64,000 bases of DNA from Opisthorchis felineus (GCA_004794785.1 SJOL01005821.1:328748-392747); one strand, 5' to 3'. Counted from the stretch's first letter, positions 1-11,366 are shown. A program made the numbers and translations. The notes: generated by a model not told the origin, from the sequence alone.

Positions 1-940
1 GTGCATCTTGGAAAACTTTGATTCATCGTTTATAAACAAATGGACATCTTGGCATTTGATTGATGTGTGTATCTCCTAGTAGGTCTGAAGTGACAGCCCA
101 GTAGCTGTCCCTTTCTTGATCGATCATCTGTCTGTCGGTTTTTTTTGGCCGGCTATCACCACAGACACCTTAAATATGTGTCGCTATGTCTGTTTTATGG
201 AAATGAATCGTTGGTACATTTTTTTGTCCGAATTCATATCCTATTCGGCCGGCAAACGTGTATTCTTCTAATCATCTCAAAGTGAAATCCCGTTACTTGG
301 AAGTTGTTTGAGCTTAGGTTAAGAAGGATGGTGCTTGGTTTAAAAAAGCTCAATTCCAAAGTGCCCTTGACCGATGCGCGGGTTTCAGGCACATCGAGGT
401 GGGCAGGCAGTTAAGTGTGGAGGTCAGCATGGGCATCTCTTGTTAGCTCCAGCTAAGTCCAGAACAGCAAACACACATGCGTCCAGTCCAAGAAGGACCA
501 TAATGACTACATCGCCACCTCTCGGTGCTCAGGTCGTAAATCCAGCAACTTCTCCAAACCGGTCACAAAAGTAGGATCACTGTAGTCGTTAATGAGGCCA
601 GGCGATAGCATGAAAGCTGGTGAAAAGCTATTTCTACTCAGACTGGCCATTTTCCAACGATGCATCATAGTATGTTACTTGAAGCTGTAACTGCCTGTCC
701 TCAATCAAATTTCAGGATCCACCGGAAGCAATCGTTCAAATATTACAGTATTCCGTTTTTTTCCTTCCATGCTCCACTGCTGGTAGTTACGCAACCTCTC
801 GCAATGAGCAGAATAGAAATCACAGGTTCATTTGGGGAAAAAGTTGACAAATCCGGTAAGCTGGCTCGGAGAGTTGCAGCAGAACGTCTTTTTTGAGAAA
901 CGTATGAACTTACTGGCAAATGGGATGCGTTCACTGGCTA
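1..940. other. Unassigned stretch, no gene seen
   Basis: Only short open frames (the longest 78 codons) without splice-site support, motif or repeat similarity that I recognise. Probably intron or intergenic DNA. Confidence 0.5.
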
Positions 941-942
941 TC

Positions 943-1034
943 GATTAGGTGGCTATTGATCTGCTCACCGAGGTTGGTACTTCGCTTACAAACATACCAT
1001 TACCAATCAAGGGGATTTCGTCATCCTTAGTTGA
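943..1034 (-). repeat. Degenerate copy of the inverted-repeat family found at 19833-20250
   Basis: Read on the minus strand it follows the same order of words as the arms at 19.8-20.25 kb: a worn GACGAAA-like core, a TTTG(C/T)AA run, CAACCTCGGTGAGCAGATC, then AGCCACCTAAT. Similarity is clear over about 90 bases but the 5' core is eroded. The parent element is not identified; it may be Penelope-related (see 34225-34350). Confidence 0.5.
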
Positions 1035-1044
1035 TAAGACGTTT

Positions 1045-1880
1045 GTAGTCTAAGCGTGGAGCTACATAAAACGTTTCTTGACTCTGCATCTTCTGACAGG
1101 CCATACCTTGCTAGGATGATCTCTTTGATGGTGGAAGGTAACTGCAAATAAACGAGTCCATGTAAACTTTGAAACTTGCACTCGATAAAGTTAAAAAACC
1201 GGTTGAAATTCGATGTCTGACCTCCTCATGTGCCCCATACGAGGTGTAACTAATCGAGCTAGCTTTTCGTCAGTTCCGAACAATCTCCCCCTTGAACTGG
1301 CACACGAAGCTAGTTTGTTCGTGCCTTGAACAAAGCCAACCAGTCTGAGACGGGTTTGGATGAAAAGGTCATTCAGGCCAACGGAAATGGAAAGAAATTT
1401 TCACACGTACTCCTTAATGAGCTGCAGTCAGCAGTAAACGGGAGAACAGCCAGATCATTATGAAGCAGACCGTTCCATGCAAAATAAATCGTTACGTTAA
1501 ATGGTCTGTTAAGCCATTTGACCAAATGGTGGCACTATTAAATTATATAAGTCGTTAAGGGCGACCACAAGTGGTAGGTAAGATTCCACTTAATTGAGAT
1601 TTGTTCAGTGAAACTGCCGGAAAATCAAGGTATAGCCATAAAGACTGTGCAGCGGGAATGGTCATTCGTGATACGCCATGAAGAGCATGTAGTGAATCTG
1701 GGGTCACAATACTTGTTGGCTATTTAGTGTTTGATTCCAAAAGTTTAATTTTGTAGGTTTGACCGTGAACAAAATACGAATAAACGGTGGACCGAACGAG
1801 GCGCAGCATTAACGTTAGGAAGACGATTTGGTCTGGCAACCCGAGAAACTTTATTTATGGTTTCAGAGAGGCTTGGTAAA
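1045..1880. other. Unassigned stretch, no gene seen
   Basis: No open frame, repeat or RNA motif that I can support. Confidence 0.4.
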
Positions 1881-1884
1881 CAAT

Positions 1885-2235
1885 CGATTGATTTGTGGTT
1901 TTGTTCGCCGAAAATACTATCCAAAAGTTTTCTGAAAACTCGTTGACAGACCACCACCGGTTTCGTCCTTCGTGAGGCTCATCAGGTAGGCGAAGCCCCC
2001 CAGTTTCCATCAACCTTAAGTTCTATTTGGTGCAGCACATTCAGTTGCCTAAGAACATCATAAACGAGAGATTCAGCTGGGTTCCAGGTGAGTCTCCCGC
2101 AAAACCAAATTTGTTTGCTGAAAACACTTTGACAGACCACCGCCGGTTTCGCCCTCCTTGAGGCCCATCTGGTAGGCGTACGTGTCCGAGTTTCCACCGA
2201 TCTTGCTTGCGCAACCGTCAAAATGCACTTGTTTG
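1885..2235 (-). repeat. Two stacked, decayed hammerhead (retrozyme-type) element fragments
   Basis: Two partial copies of the 293-bp family. The first hammerhead remnant (about 1938-2003, minus strand) keeps CTGATGA and GAAA, but stem II has a mismatch and the base at the cleavage position is G, which hammerheads do not tolerate. Between them is a piece of opposite orientation (2029-2120, ACATCATAAACGAGAGATTC). The second remnant (about 2125-2195) reads CAGATGG instead of CTGATGA. Both should be inactive. Confidence 0.75.
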
Positions 2236-2469
2236 CAAGCTACATCAGTGTTAACAGGGGACTGGTCTGGATCGCTTGTTTGTGACAAGCTTGGTGTTTC
2301 ATGCTGTGCTGCGCTACAGACTACTTCATAATGACTGTGTCATCTACACAGCCGATCCATAGTTTGGGGTTGATTATTGCTGGCGCAATGTTCTCCATTT
2401 TCTGCCGAGGCACCCTTCTTTTCTTCACTTAGTCAGGTGGAATACAAGACTCATGGAGGCTGTCGGACT

Positions 2470-2640
2470 ACCTTGGGCCCCTCACGGACCCGAAGAGGGA
2501 TGAAGCCGGTAGTGCGGTAGCGGGGAATTTTCCGCAATCTTATAAGTATTGTGTTATGTCAAGACAACATGATTCGGTACACTGAATATTTTGCCAACTG
2601 AAGCATGAGGCGGTCTTAGTGCAACAAATCCATCTGGAAA
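2470..2640 (+). repeat. Strongly decayed hammerhead element fragment
   Basis: Plus-strand relic with recognisable words of the family: GATGAAGCCGG (from CGAAACCGG), TTTTCCGCAATCTTATAAG, and GAAGCATGAGGCGGTC. The hammerhead core is destroyed. Confidence 0.55.
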
Positions 2641-3425
2641 GTTTCACAAATAAAAGTTTCATTTGAGTCTTCCTTTAGCATCAAATTAATCTGAAAATAA
2701 ATGGATTTCTAATGATTCAAGACAGCAAATGACCATCCCTGCCAAAAATATGAGTATCAAGTTGTTACTTGTGCAATGCTTTTTAGGAAAATCAACCACG
2801 AAAAGTCACTAAAGGCACCGGTTCCAATATTTCGACCGACAGCCCTGATCATTCTTACTTCGAAACAGAATCCAGGACTTCATCAGTTGAGACGTTTTTT
2901 TAAATTTCTGCTATAATTCACAGCGACCGGTAAATCCCTCTAAACGATCGCTTCGTAAAGTGGGATATTCTCGCCGCTCTCTCAATGAATTTCAGCCTGC
3001 TTTAAAAAAAAATGTTTTGTAACAGAACAGATTTCAAAGTAAGATTACCCAAGCGTATCTCTGTTGTTCAAGGACATTTAGCGCTCTGAAAATTCGAAGA
3101 ATGTGTTCTGATTTGAATGAATGAAATTGGTTGTGAGCAGTAATCATAGGTACCGAAACTCATCCCTTAAAAAATGTCAAAGCTGAAACAAATGAGGAGG
3201 ATACTAACAGGAAGAAATCTCTGTGGAAAACTTTCAAACTTCCTCGCGTCAGCATCATTCAATAAATAGCTCAGAAGAAGAAGAATTTTACCGGATGAGT
3301 GAAAGTTTATTGGAAGTTTATTTCACTCGAGAAGCGGGTCAACACGCGACAACATGATTTGGTTGCCGTGATTGAAGGATGAGCGGCACTATGTCTTGTC
3401 TAATTGAGAGTTGATCACAGCTGTT
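2641..3425. other. Unassigned AT-rich stretch, no gene seen
   Basis: No open frame above 60 codons and no repeat that I recognise. Confidence 0.4.
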
Positions 3426-3427
3426 CA

Positions 3428-3500
3428 GCCGCTCTTGGCCGAACGGTTAAGTGTTTAGCCGCTGGCAGGAATGAAAGGGGGCTCGAAACTTTCTGAGTTT
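3428..3500 (+). repeat. tRNA-like relic (probable SINE head)
   Basis: TGGCCGAACGGTTAAG (from 3438) resembles the D-arm/A box of serine-type tRNAs, and GGCTCGAAAC about 45 bases on resembles a B box. The acceptor stem does not pair and the anticodon arm is not convincing, so this is a tRNA-derived relic and not a tRNA gene. Confidence 0.35.
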
Positions 3501-4950
3501 GGTGAGATGCGCAAGGATGAAACAGCTGCACAGTGCTTCTCGGATTTTCAGCATAGACTGGCCTCACTAACAGGGTGGAATCTCTGCTGAAGATGATGCC
3601 TTCTATAGGCTAGAGCTTAAGTGAATGCAAATACAACCTGACCTTTTCAGCACCGCACTTGATTGTTTACCATCGACCTGAACATCTGAATGTCGCAAGC
3701 CTCCTAGATCCTCGGTCTCATCAGTCGCCATTCAAAGAACAATTCAGCACTTGGCCACATTCGGAGAGATGAGTGAAGCTGTACTGCATCTCAGCGTCGG
3801 TATTGTATACTACTGATTATTTACAAATGGTATTAGGTTCAACTACTACTAACAGGTGTGTCCTGGATTCAAACCTCCCTAGCGATTCATGTAATGCACA
3901 TTGATGATGATTCGTAACAAGGATGGAACAAAGCCTCTTGACTTTTCTAGTACGGATCGGTGCACCTGCAGAATGGGAAAGCAATGGGAAATTCTCGTCA
4001 AACAAGCCTCATTCACCAAGTCTCATGGGTTTGGTGCTAATCGTGTGCCTCGCGAGTACCATGGACGGCTCCCAAATATTTCCAACCCGTTCACCGCATG
4101 AGATAAACCAGGTTATTGCTCATATCTGGAAACAACTCCGGGATACTTATTTGTCTTCCCGCCAAAAGTATAGGGTAGTGACGGTGTACAATAAACGCCG
4201 CGTGAAAGCACTGAAACCCTATTTCTAACTAATGTGTATTAAAGCTGTGAACCAGAGCAAAGCCGAAATCTAAAGTGAGTTTAGAACATCCGTTCCCTAG
4301 CCTTTTTACGGTTGTACGTGAATTTTGGAGGTACGGAGAACCACTGAACAAATCTATTTTTGATACACCCGGAAAAATGTTGACTTTTGCAAGACTGCAT
4401 TCTTGTTTAAGCCGAAAGAGCCACTGATTTTGTCCCTGCGGGATCCGTTTGGAGCCGTGCGCTGCAGGAACCTTCCTCTTCCTGTAACATACTAGAGTTT
4501 TCAGCGTTATTGCGTGATGCAATCGTTGTTCTAAATTGTGATCCACATCTGGAAATGGCTGTCAGTGCACAAGTCTGAAATTTTTCAGCTGTTCCGTCCC
4601 GCTCTGCTAAGACGCAAAACCTTAATATTTTGGCAGAGAAAACCAATTCCGATGAAGCTCCTCAAGCCTTCTCTTCGAAAAGTGAACAAACGAGACGAGT
4701 TAAGGTCCATCCAAATCCGACAACCCAGTCCCGTTTGTACTTGGTAGTGCTCAGTCAATTTGATGGTGTCGATGGTGTCACAGACAAGACCGCCAAATAT
4801 TCGTGTGGGTATTTCTTCCACGTGTTATTTTTTAAAATTTTGTTTCCGAATTCCCGATGCTGAGTGGACCAGAGTGTTTGATGTTGCACCCTGAAACGTA
4901 CGGAGAGCCAAGTTATGTGTTTTTGTACCACATTCACATTTAAAATTCTT
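3501..4950. other. Unassigned stretch, no supported gene
   Basis: Several overlapping open frames of 60-105 codons on both strands (3.9-4.9 kb). None has a recognisable motif or a convincing pair of splice sites, so I do not call them. Confidence 0.4.
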
Positions 4951-4954
4951 GTCT

Positions 4955-5062
4955 TCCTCAAACGCACTCATTTGGATGCCAATTTGGTTTTCAATGGAGA
5001 CCCATCAGAATACCGGCTAAATCTCTCGTTTATCATTTTCTTCTTTCAGTGTGTTACGTCTA
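4955..5062 (-). repeat. Hammerhead element fragment without ribozyme core
   Basis: Written on the plus strand it matches the second half of the 293-bp unit: ACTCATTTG, then CAATTTGGTTTTCA, GGAGACYCA, and AATCTCTCGTTTAT. It ends in GTGTTACGTCTAT, the end sequence of the dispersed subfamily. The hammerhead part is absent. Confidence 0.65.
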
Positions 5063-5233
5063 TTTCCGAGTTCCTCTTCGGAAACTTCATCCAAGCCTAC
5101 TTCAGTTTGTGGCAACCGCGGACTAAGGGGTCCTCATACCATCCAACTTCGACCCAAAAAAATAAACATCGTTTGGGCCGGGATTCTCCTTCCTGGAGGT
5201 GACCCCTCTTCGCAGAGATTCTTTACGGAATGA
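5050..5233 (+). CDS. Candidate coding exon, unknown protein
   Basis: A strong acceptor (TTTTCTTCTTTCAG, ending at 5049) is followed by an open frame of about 60 codons. It begins with a serine/threonine-rich stretch (LFPSSSSETSSKP), continues as CGNRGLRGPHTIQLRPKK, and ends at a TGA at 5231-5233. A weak donor (GAG/GTGACC) lies before the stop. No family is recognised. The first bases overlap the end of a hammerhead-element fragment, so the acceptor may come from the repeat. It could also be a chance frame. Confidence 0.25.
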
Positions 5234-5739
5234 CACCTAGCGCTAAGCACATCTACGGACTTTCAAGTAGCAAGGCTTACCGGGGATAGTCTCTCTAGCA
5301 TGGGTCATTCTAAATCTCCTTTGTCTTTAAAGAAAAAGGGTACCAATCTTCGCGTCACTTCCTGCGCTACCGCAAATTTTTGCTTATAAGCCGACCGATA
5401 CATTCAAGTCTGTCATATGTTGCACGCTAGGGTCCGAAGAAGACCTGCGAATTTTAAGGAAATGTGACATAATGATTTGCATCCACTCAGAAGTGTCGTC
5501 GGTAATATGAATGTAACCAAAACCTCATGGGGAAATTTAACTGTGGAAATGTTTGTTTAGGCTAGTTCGGTTTTAGACGAAAGCTGAATTTTGTTCTATG
5601 GAAAGCAGTCAACAATCTGACCCAGACTGTGAAAAACGGGGGCATAACGCGAATGATTTAGGGGAGAATAACTTTTGCACTGCACGCCCGATTTTGCCAG
5701 TTGGGTTCACCGGAGTTACGGGGGGGGAATAGAAACAAT

Positions 5740-5950
5740 AGATTTATTCATCGGTGTCGTTTGTTCAATCAAGTTTCGTCCTTCACTGTGTACCTCATCA
5801 GTGGACGTACACTGTGAAGATGAACGAAGTAACACACTACTCGTAAGGTTACTGAAAGCACTTGGACATCACAAACAAGAGAATCAGCTGGATTCAGTTG
5901 AGTGTCCCGTCAAAACCAAATCCGTATGCAGACGATTGTGTTTGATGAAA
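5740..5950. repeat. Scrambled hammerhead element fragments
   Basis: Relics in both orientations: TTTCGTCCTTCAC and CTCATCAG (minus-type), TAACACACTACTCGTAAGG (element end), then plus-type GACATCACAAACAAGAG with CAGCTGGATTCAG and GTGTCCCGTCAAAACCAAAT. No intact core. Confidence 0.55.
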
Positions 5951-6690
5951 AAACTTTAGGATTGTAACTCAACTGGTGTATACAGGATGGTTCTAGACGA
6001 CTGCGAGACCCGTTTAGACATTTTGAAACAACCCGGCTAGTTCCACCAGTCGCCCTAAATACTTAACACGTCTTTCTTTAACACCTCGCTTGCCAAGCCT
6101 AGTTGTTCGGCTGGATGGCTGATCAGAGAGTTTCTGCAGTGATTTTGAGTGAATCAGAATACCACTCAGAATTTCCAACCGCCGCTAAGTGTTGCGATAG
6201 ATTTACTTATCATTTTGTTCGCTTTCGACATCCGGACATCACCGGCATTTGAAATCCCTAGCTTAGTCAACCGGCCAATTAGCGTAATCATGATTAACCT
6301 CTTTCTGGAGAAGTTCGCATGTTCCAAAAACTAATTTTTCAGAAGCAGGAGTACCATTAGAAGGTTAGAAAAAGCGGACAAACTGTTTACTCACTCAGCC
6401 TAATGAGTTTGACTAATGGATCTTTTGTCACAGGAGAACAAGAGATTTGTTCTGAGGCGCAAATGATTAAGGGGCTGATACGCTTTTCGGATTTGCCTAC
6501 CGCATCAGATTGATGCAGTCCCAAGCAGAACAATTAATACGGTATGCCAGTTTGCGGAAAGTATTATGTGAACTACTATGAGCATAGTTTAGCCGCTTAA
6601 AACCAGTTGGAATAAGAGCGGAGGCAAAAAGAGAAGGAAGTTTCAAGGCCATCAGTATGTACTACTGCCAAGCAAGGTAAGGAAGAGTAA
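5951..6690. other. Unassigned stretch, no gene seen
   Basis: One 61-codon frame at 6149-6334 without splice support. Nothing else recognised. Confidence 0.4.
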
Positions 6691-6697
6691 AAATACG

Positions 6698-6815
6698 GAG
6701 TGCGTATAGACGTAATACACTACTCATAAGACTGCTGAAATCTCCTCGACAGATGAGTCTGTCGTTAAAACCAAACTGATATGCAGATGAGTGCAAATGG
6801 AGTGCATAGTCTATG
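6698..6815. repeat. Short hammerhead element fragment with internal deletion
   Basis: Starts with the dispersed-subfamily end TAGACGTAATACACTACTC, then GACTGCTGAAATCTCCTCGAC, and jumps directly to the opposite-orientation piece GATGAGTCTGTCGTTAAAACC. The ribozyme core is lost in the junction. Confidence 0.6.
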
Positions 6816-7694
6816 CACCGGATGGACAGCTGACCACACTGTACGTGAGGCACAACAATGTCGGACGTAGCGTGGTCCGAATTATGCCAACGTCATACTA
6901 AAATCTTCAGCGTCAGGCGACTGCAAAGCTGTAATGCTCAGGACACTGTTCGACTTCGGTGGTCTTCTACGTTTAGCTGCCAGGTTTTGCATGCGTCTTA
7001 AACCGGACTTGTTTTATTTTAAATGAAGATAAGTAGTATTGCCGCTTTTGGACACAACTCTGTACACATAAGTTTGTTGCCTATTTATTAAACGCGGTCA
7101 TTCATGGAAAATATCTAAGTGAATTGACACATTCCAATAGTTCTTGCCACTCTGTGCGCGACTTGTAATGGGGGAAGTGAAAAGACCTAAATGCAATACT
7201 CAACTACGCAAACCTAGTGAATGCGGCTCATGATAGGCTGCAAAAAATGAACACATATGAGGAGCTGCGACATTTTGAGGTCTGGTTTCTATAGAAAGTG
7301 GCAGACCGGAGTTGGAGAAGCAAAATATGACTACATGTGTAAAATCTGTGACTCTTTAAAATGCTACCGACTCAAGTGTAACTTGCGGTCAAAGAAGTTT
7401 GTGAATCTCAAAAAAGCAAGCTCAGCCCACATTTCTGCATCATTAGCTATATAGAACACACATTTGGTTACAAGCTTTCAGCGCCTCCCGTCGGAATAAC
7501 TGATGGTTGCTTGTGTTATGCATCTTGGGTCTACACTCAATACTATTAATGGAGTCGATGAAAACTATGGGTTCTTCAACGAATTGATGGGAAACGCTGA
7601 AACTAATTTCGACATCTTGAAGCACGAGTCAGCTGTGGTCAGCAAATTCGGTTGAAAGAACCTTGGCTAGATTTGCCGTCGGTACTTACTTCAT

Positions 7695-7967
7695 TTGCAA
7701 ATGAGTAGTTATCGGCACATTCAAGTTTGCTCTGTTGTCTACGGAGATGAACATCATGGAGACTGGCCCTCAAGTCTCGACTCCCCGGAATCGAGAGCTA
7801 GCTTTTGCGTAAGATGTTTTGGTGAAAACGGTGTGTCGTTCCTAGTGCACTACCCCTCCCCTTCGAGGAAACACTTTCAGACAACTTCGATTTGTCTTCT
7901 CGGTGGAGGTGTTCCCTCATGCCACATCGACCACCAAGAAGCTATCACATGTTATGAGCTAGGTTAG
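7695..7967 (+). CDS. Candidate cysteine-containing open frame, unknown protein
   Basis: A 90-codon frame with six cysteines (for example CVRCFGENGVSF and PSCHIDHQEAITCYE). It ends 35 bases before the acceptor of the next candidate exon. A 40-base intron with GTTAGT donor and CTCCACAG acceptor would fit fluke mini-introns, but joining there does not keep an open frame, so the two may not be consecutive exons. No family recognised. A similar short motif occurs at about 10.44 kb. Confidence 0.2.
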   Translation: MQMSSYRHIQVCSVVYGDEHHGDWPSSLDSPESRASFCVRCFGENGVSFLVHYPSPSRKHFQTTSICLLGGGVPSCHIDHQEAITCYELG

Positions 7968-8002
7968 TGTGAGTTTATCTCTAATTGATGTGTTCTCCAC
8001 AG

Positions 8003-8209
8003 CATGTTAAGGACTGTATGGAGCTCCAGGTTTTCAGTTCTCTTCTTCAGTTTCCGGCGATTTACACATATTACAGGAATGTCAAAGCTGCCTCATCGAC
8101 GGAAATCTTTCCTGTAGTGGACGGTTTTCCTGGGAGAATGTGTAGTGTTTCATGTTGGTCAGAATCCATCGTACGCAATGAGGATGAAATCTCGAATTTT
8201 TGCTTACAC
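8003..8209 (+). CDS. Candidate internal exon, unknown protein
   Basis: Exactly 207 bases (69 codons, phase 0 at both ends), bounded by the acceptor TGTTCTCCACAG (ending at 8002) and the consensus donor GTGAGT at 8210. It reads HVKDCMELQVFSSLLQF at the start and ISNFCLH at the end, with no stop. Acceptor, open frame and strong donor coinciding is the evidence; the protein is not recognised. Confidence 0.35.
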
Positions 8210-8429
8210 GTGAGTATTACTGATTGCGAAAATTCGTACTTTCTCCCAAGGACCACCCAGTAAGGCTGATGGACATGTACTTCAAAACACTGTGTTTCCC
8301 AGGACTTGAACCGTAAGTCGGTTGGAATTCACATGAGTTCCCACCAGACTGCTAGGCAATATTTCAAACAACTGGACAGAAGGTTCTGTCAAGTGAGGCA
8401 GTTCAGTGAAACTAGAGTGTTCTTAGCGA

Positions 8430-8520
8430 AATACACTCATTTGGTTTTGCGAGAGAGTCACCTGGAATCCAGCTGGATCTCTCGTTTGTGATATCTCCAG
8501 TGCATTACGTTCTTATTCTT
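8430..8520 (-). repeat. Hammerhead element fragment without ribozyme core
   Basis: GCGAAATACACTCATTTGG, then GAGAGTCACCTGGAATCCAG, ATCTCTCGTTTGTGATAT and the end word GTGCATTACGTTC match the non-ribozyme half of the dispersed subfamily. Confidence 0.65.
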
Positions 8521-9360
8521 TGTTGGACTTTTGAAGTCAGAAGCTAACCAAATTGGATCTGAAGCCAGTCTACGTGGAACAGTACTTTTGGGATGGCACT
8601 CCAGAATCTGATACGTGCTGCGTTTGGAGTCCATTGCACTTTACAGTTGCACTCAGGAAGCACTCTAATAAGCGAATTCACCTTGAGGGGGGGTACTTTC
8701 ACTTCAGTAAATTGTTTTTTCACGTAGGTATTATTGTGTGTCTGTGAAAGAGACTGTTTACATATCTGCTGACTGAAAAGACGGGATAATCCATTTTAGT
8801 TCAGTTTCATGCGGGCCTACACCCGCGTTGAACGAATTACGTGACGTAATGTTGAACGAAACTCTATATCACGCTTTTTTTTCTGTAAGATGTATGTCAT
8901 TTCCTAGGACTTGATAATTTGCCGGCCAAGAGTAAACTTGGTTTGATAAATGACACCGTTTCATTTATGGAGAGAAAGCGCAGGCAATCTTTGTTTTTTT
9001 TGTCTGGGGTATGAATTAATGTTCACTTGGCAATCCGTCCACTTTCTCACCAAGCCTGAATGATGTATCGTTAGCAATTTGGGTGACCTGACTAAGAGAA
9101 TTGAATGCTCGAAATAGTGAAGTAGCATTCCATCAGAAGAGAGATGATTAGTGCACAATAGTACACTAAGCAGTTCGCATCTGAAAATTGAGCGACTAAC
9201 ACTGGATTTTTCACCATACAGTACTGTTTCCTACGTAGAGCGGACACTTTTGGAGGCGCCCCCCCCCCCTCGGGAAAACAAGTCTCTTGGAGCTAAAGTG
9301 AAAACGCTTTATAATTTCCCAGACAGTCACTGATTTCGTTGTTTAAAAAATAATCACTCC
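8521..9360. other. Unassigned stretch; short C run
   Basis: No supported gene. A homopolymer of about ten C lies near 9258-9268. Confidence 0.4.
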
Positions 9361-9362
9361 TT

Positions 9363-9490
9363 GAAGGAAACCACTTATAAGGTTGCTGAAAATTCTTCGA
9401 CAGCCCATGACCGTTTTCGCCCTTCTTGGGGCTCATCAGGTTAGGGCAGTCCCCAAGTTTCCGTCAACCTTAGTAGTTCTGATTCAAATT
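9363..9490 (-). repeat. Hammerhead (retrozyme-type) element, 5' part
   Basis: Minus-strand copy with an almost complete hammerhead at about 9393-9456: CTGATGA, stem II GCCC/GGGC with loop CAAGAA, GAAA and a GTC site. Stem III has changed from ACCGGT to AACGGT, which breaks its self-complementarity, and the first stem I pair is lost. The unit breaks off soon after the CGTCAACCTTA word. This is one of the better preserved dispersed copies. Confidence 0.75.
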
Positions 9491-9658
9491 TGGCTTGCAA
9501 AAAGAAGTCGCTCCTTTTTCACGGACCAGATTATGTACACTTTTATCACGCAGCTCTGCCACATGTATTCCAAGCAACTACCATATTGGTGAGTGCATAG
9601 AGCTATGTTGAAAACAGCCCAGACACAACTGAGATCTCGCTAACGTAGTTCATGGAGC

Positions 9659-9869
9659 ATGTGATGTTATTCTTGTTGAACACATGTCCACGAAGAAACA
9701 CCACCCGTCGGCATTCTTCAAGTCACCTGAAGCTCCTTCGTCCATGAAGGAACGGAGGGAGACAGAGTGCTGTATCTGTAAAGTAAGTGATACTCTTGAG
9801 TATAATGTCTGGCAGAAACATCGGTTTCCTATCCCACAGGGTGGTCTCCACAAAAAGTGTCTGCCTTGA
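9659..9869 (+). CDS. Candidate two-exon segment with a cysteine/histidine cluster
   Basis: An open frame runs to 9782 and meets the strong donor GTAAGT. The acceptor TTTCCTATCCCACAG ends at 9839, giving a 57-base intron. Splicing would put CCICK directly before GGLHKKCLP and a TGA, making a C-x2-C-x5-H-x2-C pattern like part of a zinc-binding finger. The left border (near 9659) is uncertain, and without splicing the frame runs on to the same stop. The intron length is a multiple of three, so both readings stay open. No family named. Confidence 0.3.
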
Positions 9870-9899
9870 AGATATGTGAACACAGTCTATACAGCAGCT

Positions 9900-10880
9900 T
9901 CCACGTCCTTCTTTATGGGATTTTCTGGGTTTTTCCTTCGCATTTATTTGTTTCTTTAAATTCTCTCACTAAAACAGCCTAGAGTCCGATTTAATGAGAT
10001 TTCACGCTGTTTATGCTTACATACGTGAACAAAGTTCCATAACATAGGGTCTTTCAGTTACGTGAACAAAACTGTGGAGACATTCCACTGTCGTAGCTCA
10101 AGTTCACTAGATTTTGGCACCAGTTGGTTGCCTCATGCGTGAAACTCCTCTCCACTCAGTACGAATCGAGGTAAGTGTGAATCGCGTCACTTCGAGCTTA
10201 CCACAGTCCCACTGAAAACTCACATGACATGTCTTCTAGTAAGTTACGGCAAACCGCCTGCAATGCCAGTTTGTTCTTTCCTATTGGTTGATTCCGCTCG
10301 GTGTGAACACTTCACCGAACACTCACTGTTACTGTCAGCTGACTTGTGTTCGGGTCATGAGAATATTGTTGGATGCTGTTTTTTTGCTACACTAGCTTGA
10401 CCTAGAAAAGAGTTTTGCTCTGCACGAAATCTTCCAGATTGCTTGTACCATGATCAAGAAGCAATCACACACAAATGTGAACCTTCAGCCTTGAAAACCA
10501 GAGAGTTTGGAAGTGTCCTACGCAATGATGCTGTTTGATTTTAGGTTTCAGGATTTGTTCTGTCAGTACCGTCGAGTGTAATTGACTGAGACCGGTGTTG
10601 GTTGAAAAAAACTGGGCAGAAAAGAGACTTGCAATGGGCTCATCGGATCGAATAATCTATGAGGTAATAAGAAATGTTTCTTATTGGAATCATGATATGG
10701 GTTTTTCATGGTAAAAATGTACACCTTATTGACTATCGGGGACTGCCCTAAACTCTACTGAAGATAGTGCTTAGTGGGGAGGGGCGACAAAACTAACTCA
10801 ACTACGTGCATAGCAACTACATTTACAACACATAAAAGTAGCACTGGTCCGATTAACTTTGGTTGCACAGCCCAGCACTG
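9900..10880. other. Unassigned stretch with one weak exon-like segment
   Basis: No frame above 60 codons. At about 10408-10545 a short frame (ARNLPDCLYHDQEAITHK) resembles part of the frame at 7695-7967. Otherwise nothing recognised. Confidence 0.35.
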
Positions 10881-10906
10881 TATAGGTTAAATTAGCAAAG
10901 ACTTAC

Positions 10907-11366
10907 TGGAAGATGGATAACCGGCGGTTCGCTTTGCAACCGTATCCATACACTTCGGGTTTGGATAACGGCCTTCTAGTTGCGCTTCAGCCGTAGGGTT
11001 CGGTCCCATGGTACCAAGCTGATCAGTAATCGATGATCCACCGGCTGATACCACAGAAGTCCGCCGCTGTTCTGTTGCGCATAACCTATCCACTTTAAAG
11101 TTGGATGTATTACCAGCCAGCCTGCTTTCCAAATCATAGGTTGCTCCAGTACTCGGTACGTCGCTATTGTTTGGGAATGAGCGCCGTTTGATGGCAAGGA
11201 TGTTGTCCGATAAATTTTCTGGGTGGGTTTCAACAATTTCCATTGGAAGTAGCCGTACTCTGCAGTGGTTCAATCCACAATCGGGCAGTAGTTGTTTGTT
11301 AGGACGCAATTGTTCATCACCAAAATATATGCAGTAAAAGTGTTCAACGGATTGTACACTATCCGG
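10907..11366 (-). CDS. Candidate long internal exon, unknown protein
   Basis: 460 bases open on the minus strand. They lie between the acceptor TTCCCCTGTTAAACAG (upstream, plus positions from 11367) and a perfect donor GTAAGT (plus 10901-10906). The exon starts in phase 0 and leaves one base. The translation begins PDSVQSVEHFYCIYFGDEQL and is then rich in Ser, Asn and Arg (for example QRRTSVVSAGGSSITDQL), which suggests a mostly disordered region. The FYCIYFGD start loosely recalls a Tudor/PWWP strand, but I cannot support that. Of the four minus-strand exon candidates this is the longest and best bounded. Confidence 0.45.

Noticed and set aside
3428..3500. tRNA-Ser gene
   Set aside because: A- and B-box-like words are present, but the acceptor stem does not pair and no sound anticodon arm is visible.
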